The notes under the pieces: generated by a model
Seen by the model: only the letters and a program-made list of their open reading frames with translations
What the model was told of the DNA's origin: nothing
Databases searched by the model: none
Program-made: the position numbers and the translations under genes
In this document: positions 45,301 through 55,301 of the stretch, one piece after another
How the letters are laid out: each line of letters opens with the position of its first letter
Numbering within the stretch: the first letter of the stretch is position 1
Source of the DNA: Capitulum mitella
Taxonomy: Eukaryota; Arthropoda; Thecostraca; Pollicipedomorpha; Pollicipedidae
Length of the DNA: 64,000 nt
Direction: 5' to 3'
NCBI GenBank assembly: GCA_030062745.1
Contig: CP099839.1
Span: 42,023,891 to 42,087,890, forward strand

Positions 45301-48300
45301 GTGTTGGAAATTTGGTCTTTGTTCTTGGTGTCGGAGTATATTCTTTGTTTTGGAGTGCAAGATTTTCCAACGAGTAATACTGGCTTAAATTAGCATTCTT
45401 GGTGTAAGTCAGTTATAATATCATGCCTATTACTGAAGGCAGATAGCCATTTGCTTGCAGATTTAGATATTTGTCAATATGGTTATTATGTAACTTTGAT
45501 GGGGCACAGGGTCAGTCTTTTGGAGCATAAAATGTTTTGGAGGACCTTTTTGCGTTTTTCGGCAACAAAGAACTACGCCTTTCCCAACTCTGCTTCCGAC
45601 TTTGCATTGACTTTCCCTAGCCTGACGATGAGCGATGTCCGGCAGGCCCAGGAGGACACGGAGATGATGCGCTCGCTGGTGATCCCTCTGGAGGAGGAGA
45701 TCCAGGCGCTGAAACAGAAGCTGCGCACCACGGACGCCCAGCTGCAGGTGCAGCTGACGGCGCGTGAACAGCTGATCCGCGCCGACCAGCTGCTGGCGCA
45801 GCTGCGGGAGGGCGGCCGGCTGGAGGAGGCGGCCGAGCAGCTGCGGAAACAGCTGCCGCCCGAGCTGGAGCAGGCGTCGGCCGAGCTGGCGCCGCACATG
45901 TACCTCTACATAGCCGTGCTGGAGGCGCAGAAACTGGTCCTCTTCGACGACGTCAAGTACGGCAAGTAAGTGGGAGCGCGGCACTGCAGCGCAGTGTTTT
46001 GTTTCTCGTGAGATGGGTGCGTTATGGATTTATCCATCCCTTTCAGCGCATGGCTAGTTACTTTATGCTTCCCTGAAGACTGTTTGCAATGCACGTCATG
46101 ATTCACTACCAGAACTACTTTTGCGTCTGTCCAAAATGTACGGAGACAGTGGATGGAAGATTGTGACCGGTCCTTGGTTTGAAAAACATGGGGATATACG
46201 AATACTTATGTTCGGACTCATAATATTAGTGACAGTAATTTTGGTGAAGTAGCCGTAATCCGTTGAGAATGTAATATTTTGATTAGGGCTTGCCGGAGAA
46301 GCTGCGCGCACTGTGTGTACTCCGGAATCGGTCTCCGACCCCGAATAAGTTCGTGACGGACGTCGTGTGTCCCATTCCGAGGTGATCTGTGTTTTGTTGT
46401 AATTCTCCCGTAGTGAGTCGTGTTCGGATGTGACCTGTGTGTGTGCGGTTTAACCTGGCCCCTGATTTAGCGCCGCTGCCGGTGTGTCCTGTGCCCCGTT
46501 ACGACCGGGCGGCCGGCCGGTTCGGCAGGCAGATGCAGGCCGAGCTGCGGGCCCAGGTGGAGCAGGAGCGGGCCGCCCTGGCCGAGTCTCGGCTGGCCTG
46601 CAAGCACGCCTCGGACCGTCTGCTGGAGACCCAGCGGCAACACCTGGCTCAGACGCGCCGTCTGCGGACCGCCCTGCCGGCCGAGCTGCTGCCCCTGCTG
46701 GACGCCCCGCCGCCCTCCCCGTCCGTCAGCCAGCGCAGCCTGGACACGGACCGGGTACAGGTCAGTACCGCCCCTACCCCTCCTCCCTCCGTCAGCCAGA
46801 GTAGTCTGGACACGGACCGGGTACAGGTCAGTACCGCCCCTACCCCTCCTCCCTCCGTCAGCCAGAGTAGTCTGGACACGGACCGGGTACAGGTCAGTAC
46901 CGCCCCTACCCCTCCTCCCTCCGTCAGCCAGATTAGTCTGGACACGGACCGGGTACAGGTCAGTGCCGCCCCTACCCCTCCTCCCTCCGTCAGCCAGAGT
47001 AGTCTGGACACGGACCGGGTACAGGTCAGTACCGCCCCTACCCCTCCTCCCTCCGTCAGCCAGAGTAGTCTGGACACGGACCGGGTACAGGTCAGTACCG
47101 CCCCTACCCCTCCTCCCTCCATCAGCCAGAGTAGCCTGGACACGGACCGGGTACAGGTCAGTACCGCCCCTACCCCTCCTCCCTCCGTCAGCCAGAGTAG
47201 TCTGGACACGGACCGGGTACAGGTCAGTACCGCCCCTACCCCTCCTCCCTCCGTCAGCCAGCGCAGCCTGGACACGGACCGGGTACAGGTCATTACCGCC
47301 TCTACCCCTCCTCCCCCCGTCAGCCAGAGTAGTCTGGACACGGACCGGGTACAGGTCAGTACCGCCCCTACCCCTCCTCCCTCCGTCAGCCAGAGTAGTC
47401 TGGACACGGACCGGGTACAGGTCAGTACCGCCTCTACCCCTCCTCCCTCCGTCAGCCAGAGTAGTCTGGACACGGACCGGGTACAGGTCAGTACCGCCCC
47501 TACCCCCCTCTCCCCTCCTCCCTCCGTCAGCCAGAGTAGTCTGGACACGGACCGGGTACAGGTCAGTACCCCCCTCCCCCTCCCTCCGTCAGCCAGAGTA
47601 GTCTGGACACGGACCGGGTACAGGTCAGTACCGCCCCTGCCCCTCCTCCCTCCGTCAGCCAGAGTAGCCTGGACACGGACCGGGTACAGGTCAGTACCGC
47701 CCCTACCCCTCCTCCCTCCGTCAGCCAGAGTAGGCTGGACACGGACCGAGTACAGGTCAGTACCGCCCCTACCCCTCCTCCCTCCGTCAGCCAGAGTAGT
47801 CTGGACACGGACCGGGTACAGGTCAGTACCGCCCCCTACCCCTCCTCCCTCCGTCAGCCAGAGTAGTCTGGACACGGACCGGGTACAGGTCAGTACCGCC
47901 CCCTACCCCTCCTCCCTCCGTCAGCCAGAGTAGTCTGGACACGGACCGGGTACAGGTCAGTACCGTCCCCTACCCCTCCTCCCTCCGTCAGCCAGAGTAG
48001 TCTGGACACGGACCGGGTACAGGTCAGTACCGCCCCCTACCCCTCCTCCCTCAGTCAGCCCGGCGTAGGCTGGACACGGACCGGATGCAGGGATGTGGCT
48101 GTGCTATTGTGTCTTAATTGTACTAGAATTTGTTAAATGGCTGCGTCTTACTGTTGCGTTAGTTGCTGCTGATGGTCTTTCCTGGCCCCGTATACGCACC
48201 TCTCCGCGCAGTTTTGAAACGTTCAGAGGTCGGAGTATGTGGCTGGTCTGATCTCGTTCCTGTCTGTTTTGTCCGCCCAGAGTGACGCTGAAGCTGTGTC

Positions 48301-51300
48301 GGACTCGGCCTGTCGACACGTCAGCTTCCTGTCGCTGGACTCTGTCTGCTGTCTGACGCTGTCTGCGCTGTCTCCCCAGAGTGACGCTGAAGCTGTGTCG
48401 GACTCGGCCGGTCGACACGGCAGCTCCCTGTCGCTGGACGTGGCCGAGTCGTCGTCGAGCGGCAGCCAGCGGCCCCCAGAGCGCGCCGACGCCGGCTCGG
48501 GTCAGTCGCCGCTGCGCCGCCTCGTGGGGGGGGGGGGAGGAGTGGAGTGGAGTGGAGTGGAGTGGAGTGGTTTGTTGCGCCCATGGCCCTGTAATGATTA
48601 ATGCTTGGAGTTTGCCGTGTTTCTCTCATTTTTCTGTCTTTCTTTTCCTGTAAACCATCCTTTTGTCCCTTTTTGGGTGGGGAGAGAGGTTATCGATTCC
48701 TAGTTATACGTGCTGCGCAGCGTTTGATATTCGGATGAGTTGTCCAGTAAGCGTTGTTCCAAAATTCCGGATATCGGGACCACTGGTGGTATGCACAAAC
48801 CATCATCGAGACTAAACTGACATCTAGATGTATCAGTAAAGGATTTGCATCATCCTTCCGGTTTCCTTTTTTTCTCCTTTTTGTCATAAGTTTTCTGGGG
48901 GATTCTACGCATCTGTCGTCGCAATATCTTCGTCCAATCGAACTGACTCTGAGTCCACGTCTGACTGGTTCCGCTAGTCCAGGGGGCGTTTTATGGTAAA
49001 CAAATCATTCCATGTTACGTTGCAACGGGCCCAGACGTATTGCCATCCTCGCGTTGTCTCTCGAAGTTCAGGACTGTGGGATAGTACCCGTCTGCCGAGC
49101 TTTGGTTATGATGATATACCGGCTTACAGCGCGGTATCTAGTCTGTTGCCGCTTTGGGGTTGCGTCTGGTACGTACTGTTCATTACAGCGGCTGTGTCGG
49201 GGTCTGCGGTCCACCGTCACTGCTTAACCTGTCGCGTGGTGCGCCTGTTCCCTGTGCGCCAGTCCAGGGCGTGAGCTGAGGTGGGACGGGATCTGGGCAG
49301 TGTGTGACGCCTGTGTTCCCTGTGCGCCAGTCCAGGGCGTGAGCTGAGGTGGGACGGGATCTGGGCAGTGTGTGACGCCTGTGTTCCCTGTGCGCCAGTC
49401 CAGGGCGTGAGCTGTGGTGGGACGGGATCTGGGCAGTGTGTGACGCCTGTGTTCCGTGCGCCAGTCCAGAGCCTGAGCCTGGCGCCCGGGGAGCGGGTGG
49501 TCAGCGAACGCGAGTGGAGTCGGCTGTGGGACGAGTTGGCCACTAATAAAACCGGTGCAGGTGTGTGCCTCTGGCCGGACGAGCACTGCCCCGTCATTTC
49601 TCTGTCTTGTCGGCCGCGGTATGTCTGTGCGGAGCTTGCGGTCGGTGTGGTGTAAATATTTATAGTTTTTTCTGCATGCGACCTCATATCAAGCTGTGTG
49701 CTTGGAAGCTGACATTCGAGTGCTCCAGATATCGGTGATCTGGCTCATAGCATGCCGCGCATGAAGGCTACGCGGTGACCAAGTGGCCCTTGAAGGCGTT
49801 TGCACGTTCCTTGTAGAACCGTCCCAGACCTGGTGCTGAACACTCTGTTGCTTTTCTGTAGTCTTTGCGGTATATCCTCAGTCAAGAGCAGCTTATCGGC
49901 CTCAGATTACGTGATTCTGCGACGAAGCACCATATTTGCGTCTGTCGCGATGTTCATTTCGACGACGGCACCTGGCACCCATAACGATCTCCTTCTAACA
50001 AGACTGCATACCTTTTTGTTCTGTCTTGTTCGTTCCTGTCTTGCCCCCTATATTTTATCTTTTTCGCATGCATTGGGACACTTTCGTGAGTGGATATGAC
50101 CGTCGCATTCAGGGTTGGAAAAGGTGTTGATTTTTGGTGCTGAAGATCACCAACAAAAAACATGTTCTTCAAAAAGTTTGGTCTTGTGCCTCCATCAAAA
50201 AGTTTCACTGTAACCATGTTGACGAATATCTAACTCTGCAACCAAATGACTATCTCCCTTCGAATATCTAACTCTGCAACCAAATGACTATCTCCCTTCG
50301 GTAACAAGCAGGTATGATGTTATAACTGACATACACCAAGAATACCAGCGTAAACCAGTATTCCTTGCAGAATTTTGTATTCCAAAACAAAAATTGCACT
50401 CCAGCACCAAGAACAAAAAACAAATTTCCAACCCTGGTCGCATTCGATATACTTACGTAATAGTTGTACGTGTGCTGCAGCAGACGCGGTAATCGCGAGT
50501 CTTTTTGCGCGTGGCACGGAACATTTCTGCGGGCCCCGCTGCACATTACCGTCGCCCCAGTGCGCCACCGAGAGCAGAACAGTGCTCTGATCCCTTCCTG
50601 GAATATGGATGTCGTCGGCAAAGTCCTGATTTGCTTTCCGCGCCAGCCCTGATGTGCTGCGGCATCCGGCTAATTCTCTCTGGGAACAGAAGTCTAACGC
50701 TCAGTTTCGGCGTGGTGAAGCTGGGAGCCGCAGCTGCAGGAGCCGGAGGCGATGTAACCTCGTGTTTCTGCGCCATGTGGCCGGCGTGAGCGCTGCGACA
50801 GCTGTGAGTCGCAATTGCAGCAGCCGCAAGCGGTGTAACCCTGTGATTCTCACAGACGGCCGGTGTGAGCGCTGCGCCAGCTACGAGTCGCAGCTACAGC
50901 AGCTGCAGGCGGAGCTGAAGGCGGCCGAGAAGCGGCGCGCTGAGCTGGGGCGGGCGCTGGAGCGGCACCAGCAGGACCTCGGCCGTGAGGCGCGCTACCG
51001 CAAACAGACAGAGGAGGAATGGCAACGACAGGCCGAACACTACGAAAAACAGGCACGTCGGCGCCCACCCAGGTCCGGTCCACCCCGGCCCGGCTGGTGC
51101 CGCCTCCCCTCCTGCCGACCGACACACTTCCAGGACATTGCGGGCCGCACGCGAGGATTACGTTGCACAGTAATGGGCCTTGGTCATATACGACCCTGTT
51201 ACGTAGTCTCCTGTAGCCTGTTGTAGCTCGCTGTACGTAGCCTGTTGATGCTTTTTATGGATAAGTACTGGAAGGTTTGGGAAGGATATTTAATTCGGGC

Positions 51301-54300
51301 TACTTTGACTGCTCCTGTCATGCGCACGACGGCGTGGTCGAGACAAGCCACGGTGACGGCAGCGGATCCCAGTCGCTGTACGGCACGTGCCGTTCCGACG
51401 CGCTGTGTCCGCGCCTCAGATCAGCGAGCTGTACAAGGCGGTCGAGACGGGCGAGAAGCGCTACCACGAACTGCAGCAGAAACACAAACGGTTCGTCTCG
51501 GAGATCCAGGACAAGCTGCGTCGCCTTACCGCGGACAGACACGTCGTGCAGCAGGAGCTCAACAGGTGATGCATCAGCAACAACCGACCCCAGCTTTGCT
51601 GAGAGTCGCGTTGGTACGGACTTGGGAATGGTGGATTGGTCGGAGGGGAAAAGGGAAACTGAAAACGCCAGGGTTATGAGTTCACGGGTATTAGAGTTCA
51701 AGGGAAAATAAGAAATCGAAGCATAACAGAAGAGTCTGAGTGTCAGGTTTCTAACAAGAAAGATGAAGAAGAAAATAGTTGTCTCCCTGGTTGTGTTCTC
51801 GTCCTCCATTTAGCACCGGTGTGTCATGTTTGTTCGCTTTACGCCTTGTCGCACCGGTTGGAGTCGTCTGAGGTGCCGTGCCCGTGTGGAGTCGCATCTG
51901 ACCTGTTAACCGCCGTCTGGCCTGTGGTGGTGCGGCGTGATAACTGGCCGCCTGTGACTGTCTCAGGCTGCAGTCGGAGAACGACACGCTACTCGGGAAG
52001 TACAGCGCCTGCTCGGGCGAGCTCCAGAACGAGTTCATTAACCTGCCCGACCAGGTGGAGGTCAGTGGATGGCTCCGCGGGCAGGCGGACGCCGCTTCTT
52101 CTCTCGAGCACTGGCCTTTGTCTCCCCTGCCTCCTCCTGGGGGGCGAGTGTCGGCCGCCCCAGGGGCAGTTGGGCGGCCGACATTACCACAAACCGACAG
52201 GGCTTGTGGTATCGCTTGTCTTGTCATCAACTATAGCCTCATGACGGGATAACGGCAAGACCTGTCCGTACGTATCGACGACATGTGTTTTTTGGGCAGA
52301 GCTTGTTTCAGTGTCTCGGACAGCGTGAACCCGCAATCTGGGACCGGATGTAGCGAGAGGGCTCAGCGTGCTCCGTTCGTTCCCGAACAGCATCAGCACT
52401 CTGCGCTTCTTCGATGCAGATGGAATTTGGAATGCATGCGTTTGCTCTCTGCTTCCGCATGTTTAACATGTGGCCAGGGCAGGCGGTGTCGAAGTGGTCC
52501 CTGAGCTTACAAACGTTCGGACGTCACGGGCTCATCTGTCTGTGGCTTGTTACCAGCTCTGTTTGATGTTGGCCCTCCGGCGAACTGGATGACTGCTCCG
52601 ACTGACCGGAACCAATCACCAGGAGCTTCACCTGATGCTACTCCGGTACAAGGAGGAGTTGATCTCCGCCAAGATCGCGCGCGAGCACGTGGAAGAGACG
52701 CTCCGGAACCAGCTGGCGTTCATGAAGAACGAACAGGATGCGCTGCAGCACGAGAAAGACGCTCTGAACGACGAGCTGGTGGCGGAACTGACTAAGCTGA
52801 GGTCAATTGAGGGATCATTGTAGAGATCGCAAGGGTCATGGATTTATCCGTCCACATAGAGATGACGTGTCTTTTTTTTGCCGCATGAATTTATCAGCCT
52901 GGTAAGTTGCAGCAGGGCGCGGACACCTGCGGCAGGGAGCAGGTGTCCCTGATGAGTCGCCTCTGCGTCAGAGAGATGGTGGCGTTGAGCTGCCTTTGCG
53001 GCAGTGAGGTGACCCTGATTAGTTATCAGTGCAGCAGGGAGGCAGCGCGGGGCTGACGCTGATGAGATGTTTCTGCGGCAGGGAGGAGGTGACGCTGATG
53101 GACAGCGTCAGCTCCGAGCTGCAGGCCGAACAGTCGCGCCGTCAGGAAGCCGACAGTCAGCTGACGGCGCTGCGTGAACAGCTGAGCCAGCAGACGGCCA
53201 TGAACCGGCAGATGGTGGCCGCCCTGCAGACCCAGCTCGAGGATCAGAGCTCAGCCAAGGTGGGCGGCCGGCACCCGCTCCCCCTCCCCTCTCGTGCACT
53301 CAGCTGCTGATCGCTTTGGAGAAAACTCCTTTTGAATATGAAACCGTGGTCTCTGAAGTGCGTATGTATTTGGTGAGCCGAAAGTCATGCTGTGAACGAT
53401 GAAATCATGCCGCGAAATAGGAATTTATCTTTTAAATATTTCTTTGTTTTCCTGGTCTTTACTGTTGCATTCACCTCCAACACCATGATCTTGACAGCGG
53501 CAGTGATGAAAACCGATGAATAGTACCATGGATTAGAAGAATTTAGTCTTTTCTCGATCAACTGTTCACCGCATTTTTCATTATGGAGTCAGGTTTTAAG
53601 CTCTGTGCTAATTCTGTTGAGACATTCGCCTGCCACCAGTCGTCTCTCCAAGAGGAGGTGTCTAGACTGAAGACCAAGGTGGCCACCTTGCAACTAGACT
53701 TGGATAACTCCGAGGCGGTACAGAGGGATTTCGTCAAGCTCTCACAGTCACTACAGGTTAGTGCGTGGCGCGGTCGGCTGTGAAAGCCGGCCAGATGCTG
53801 TCTGGTACCAACGAAGCCCATTGTGTGCGCGGGACGTTTTTGTGACTTTGTTACGTATGGCTGCTCTTTGGCAGACGTCGGTGTTCACAGACTTATCGAG
53901 AACGGATTGAGCCCGTACAACATGAAGCGTAATAAAACAGATGATCCACGTTTGCAGAAGGAAAGCTTATCGGTCGTTCCTCGTCCTTGGACGCGATTGT
54001 GGTAGCGCTGAGGGGAATTCCTCTTCAAAGGCTTTGATTTCATTGCAGCTTTGCCGTTTACAAAATATTATCCGGATACCTGGATACAAAATATGGATAT
54101 CTGGATAAAATATCCATGATATTCATGGATATCATGGATACAGAATAAGTCTGGGATGCTTGGTCACTATTACTGACCATTATTATTTAAATGTCTTGAG
54201 GTACGTGAAAAGCCTCAACTTTTCGAGATGACTTGGAGATCTTTTGTGTTGCGTATTTTTGCGCTTGGCGTGCCGCCCTACGTGCTGTGGTCGATTACGG

Positions 54301-54868
54301 ACGGCGGCTGGTGTCGTGCTGTGTACAGATGGAGTTGGAGAGGATCCGCCAGTCGGACACGGAGGTGCGCTGGCAGCACGAGGACGACGTGGACGAGTGC
54401 AGCCGCTGCCAAGTGCGCTTCTCGGTCAGCAAGAGGAAGGTAGGCGCTGCCGCCGTGGCCGGTCCATGGGGTCAGATCATCGATGCAGGTGCGCGGAGTC
54501 GTATCGTGTCTTCGAGTTTTGTAATTTCTCAGACTGCACGGACATGGCTCGTGTCATGTAATTCTGCCACGTTGGCGTGCGCGCTGTCTTTGGCGCCGGG
54601 TTCGGTTTCGTAGCCGACATCGTTGACGCGCGGTATCGCTCCAGATGTCGGTGCTGTCACGGCCCGGTGCAGCCAGTGACCACTGTCGACGCTATTTCAG
54701 CACCACTGCCGCCACTGCGGCAAGATCTACTGCGCCGACTGCGTCAACAAGACCGTGCCGAGCGGGCGCAGCGGCACCATGAGCCGGGTGTGCGAGGTGT
54801 GCCACACACTGCTGAACCGCGAGTCGGCGCCCTACTTCAGCAGCGAGCCGCCGTCGACGGCCGACTGA
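37801..54868 (+). CDS. RABEP1: Rabaptin (Rab5 effector) with C-terminal FYVE finger, 822 aa
   Basis: Rabaptins are coiled-coil effectors of Rab5/Rab4 that work with Rabex-5 in early endosome fusion. Fifteen exons: 37801-37891, 38282-38443, 44677-44933, 45646-45965, 46529-46760, 48380-48500, 49465-49560, 50856-51052, 51420-51565, 51967-52060, 52623-52801, 53082-53259, 53640-53756, 54329-54439, 54701-54868. All phases agree (2469 nt). Family marks: KRRAKFKEMFLLKEEELKKE near the start, AQEDTEMMRSLVIPLEEEI, RCERCASYESQLQ, and VQRDFVKLSQSLQMELERIR (Rab5-binding region, about 718-737). A complete FYVE domain follows: W745, eight zinc cysteines (C754 to C801), RKHHCRHCG and RVC. Vertebrate rabaptin-5 lacks FYVE. 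Odd points: splice-site tandem repeats at several exon edges, and intron 8 needs a GC donor (CAG|GCACGT). Exon 5 and 7 starts have weak pyrimidine tracts. Confidence 0.9.
39361..39440. repeat. TG/CG microsatellite in rabaptin intron 2
   Basis: A pure (TG)n run of about 14 units grades into alternating GTGCG/GCGTGC sequence, all alternating purine-pyrimidine and therefore able to form Z-DNA in principle. Confidence 0.85.
40356..40428. repeat. (CCAGA)n pentanucleotide array in rabaptin intron 2
   Basis: About 13 perfect CCAGA units, flanked by related GGACCGGACC-type repeats from 40255 to 40440, from which it appears to have grown. Confidence 0.9.
41400..44000. other. CpG-rich block inside rabaptin intron 2
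   Basis: About 2.6 kb of very GC- and CpG-rich sequence without recognisable exons; open frames here are a side effect of composition. It may be an internal CpG island or alternative promoter. A smaller CpG-rich patch lies at 39960-40260. The rest of the 6.2-kb intron shows nothing. Confidence 0.4.
45299..45592 (-). mobile_element. hAT-like MITE, family A, next to rabaptin exon 4
   Basis: A 294-bp element in inverted orientation, from GAGTGTTGGAAATTTGG to CCTTTCCCAACTCTG, flanked by CCTCCGAC (45291-45298) and CTTCCGAC (45593-45600), 7 of 8 bases alike. It ends 53 bp before exon 4, so only 53 bp remain for polypyrimidine tract and acceptor unless MITE sequence supplies the branch point. Confidence 0.85.
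46722..48090 (+). repeat. 66-bp minisatellite carrying the exon 5 splice donor, about 20 copies
   Basis: The end of rabaptin exon 5, GACACGGACCGGGTACAG followed by donor GTCAGT, is reiterated downstream. The GTCAGT-type donor starts at 46761, 46827, 46893, 46959, 47025, 47091, 47157, 47223, 47289, 47355, 47421, 47487, 47562, 47624, 47690, 47756, 47822, 47889, 47956 and 48023. The first eleven spacings are exactly 66 bp (22 codons); later ones are 75, 62, 66, 66, 66, 67, 67 and 67. One copy (47289) has GTCATT. Each unit also has a pyrimidine tract (CCCCTACCCCTCCTCCCTCC) ending in GTCAG, acceptor-like. Units have no stop codon in at least two forward frames. A final degenerate unit ends near 48090. 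Confidence 0.95.
48281..48379 (+). repeat. Extra in-frame copy of rabaptin exon 6 start
   Basis: AGTGACGCTGAAGCTGTGTC follows a CAG acceptor both at 48280 and at 48379; the two copies are 99 bp apart (33 codons) and nothing between interrupts the frame. Using the first acceptor would insert 33 residues beginning SDAEAVSDSACRHVSF. Confidence 0.8.
48541..48570. repeat. (GGAGT)n microsatellite after exon 6
   Basis: Six to seven GGAGT units follow a poly-G run, about 30 bp downstream of the exon 6 donor. Confidence 0.85.
49253..49464 (+). repeat. 68-bp tandem repeat carrying the exon 7 splice acceptor
   Basis: GTGCGCCAGTCCAG occurs at the exon 7 acceptor (AG at 49463) and in upstream copies with AG at 49261, 49329 and 49397; spacings are 68, 68 and 66 bp. 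The units between are nearly identical. Each copy therefore offers the same CAG|TCCAG acceptor. Confidence 0.9.
50110..50436 (+). mobile_element. hAT-like MITE, family A, in rabaptin intron 7
   Basis: A 327-bp element with ends CAGGGTTGGAAAAGG and AATTTCCAACCCTG and a perfect 8-bp target duplication GTCGCATT (50102-50109 and 50437-50444). It contains its own later 38-bp tandem duplication (50224-50261 and 50262-50299), which explains its extra length. Confidence 0.92.
50720..50855 (+). repeat. Two decayed copies of the exon 8 start
   Basis: The phrase GAGTCGCAGCTACAGCAGCT inside exon 8 (50885) has relatives at 50806 (GAGTCGCAATTGCAGCAGCC) and 50725 (GAGCCGCAGCTGCAGGAGCC), 79 and 81 bp apart. 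The 50806 copy also keeps GGCCGGCGTGAGCGCTGCGA, which is the first coding part of exon 8. Confidence 0.75.
52909..53073 (+). repeat. Decayed ~33-bp repeats of the exon 12 acceptor
   Basis: The exon 12 acceptor phrase TGCGGCAG|GGAGGAGGTG (53074) has diverged relatives at 52928, 52964, 52997 and 53030, spacings 36, 33, 33 and 44 bp, several followed by an echo of the coding phrase GACGCTGATG. Confidence 0.65.
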
Positions 54869-55162
54869 GCAGCGGGCGCCGCGCCGCGGGACGGCGGGCG
54901 TCAGAGCGCTGACGGCCCGGGCCGGCACGCTGGCCCCCCATTCCACGGACGTCCTCGACCGCGCGGCGGGACGTCCGGACGCGGAGCTGTTTTCGAGCTT
55001 TCCGGCGGCGGCGCTGTCGGCGCGAGCGGTGAGGCGGGACCGCGCCCGACAGGTCCGGCTGTTCAGTGGCGGATCTCTGCCGCGCGATCCTAGTCCTAGA
55101 GCTGGGGCAGCTGGCCCGCCGCGGCCCGGGCGGGCTGAAACCGGCGGCCGTGGGTCGCAGTA

Positions 55163-55168
55163 TTTATT
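55163..55168 (-). terminator. Poly(A) signal of UFD1
   Basis: AATAAA on the minus strand, 134 bp past the UFD1 stop codon and lying beyond (to the left of) the rabaptin poly(A) signal. Confidence 0.6.
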
Positions 55169-55192
55169 CGGGGTGGTTCCGATCTGTGACGG

Positions 55193-55198
55193 AATAAA
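55193..55198 (+). terminator. Poly(A) signal of rabaptin
   Basis: AATAAA on the plus strand, 325 bp after the rabaptin stop codon. Confidence 0.65.
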
Positions 55199-55301
55199 TA
55201 TACAAACTTGAGAAATGTCCCTTACACAAAGACACCGGGTAGCACAGCGGATGGGGCGCGGCAGCAGCGGCGGCCGCGGCGGCGCCGGTCGGGCGGCGAG
55301 A

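Noticed and set aside
46649-47875. A 408-codon open frame on the minus strand of the same array
   Set aside because: Reverse reading of the same stop-free repeat unit, with no family resemblance.
46437-47933. A 498-codon open frame with about 17 repeats, looking like a repeat protein
   Set aside because: It is rabaptin exon 5 read on through the 66-bp array. The unit is stop-free in several frames, so openness alone is not evidence; the first donor fits the exon best.
46741-48090. CRISPR-like array
   Set aside because: Units are contiguous copies without unique spacers, and the DNA is eukaryotic.
54060-54150. Satellite or inverted-repeat element from repeated GGATA/TATCC words in rabaptin intron 13
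   Set aside because: Short low-complexity patch without a regular period or clear ends.
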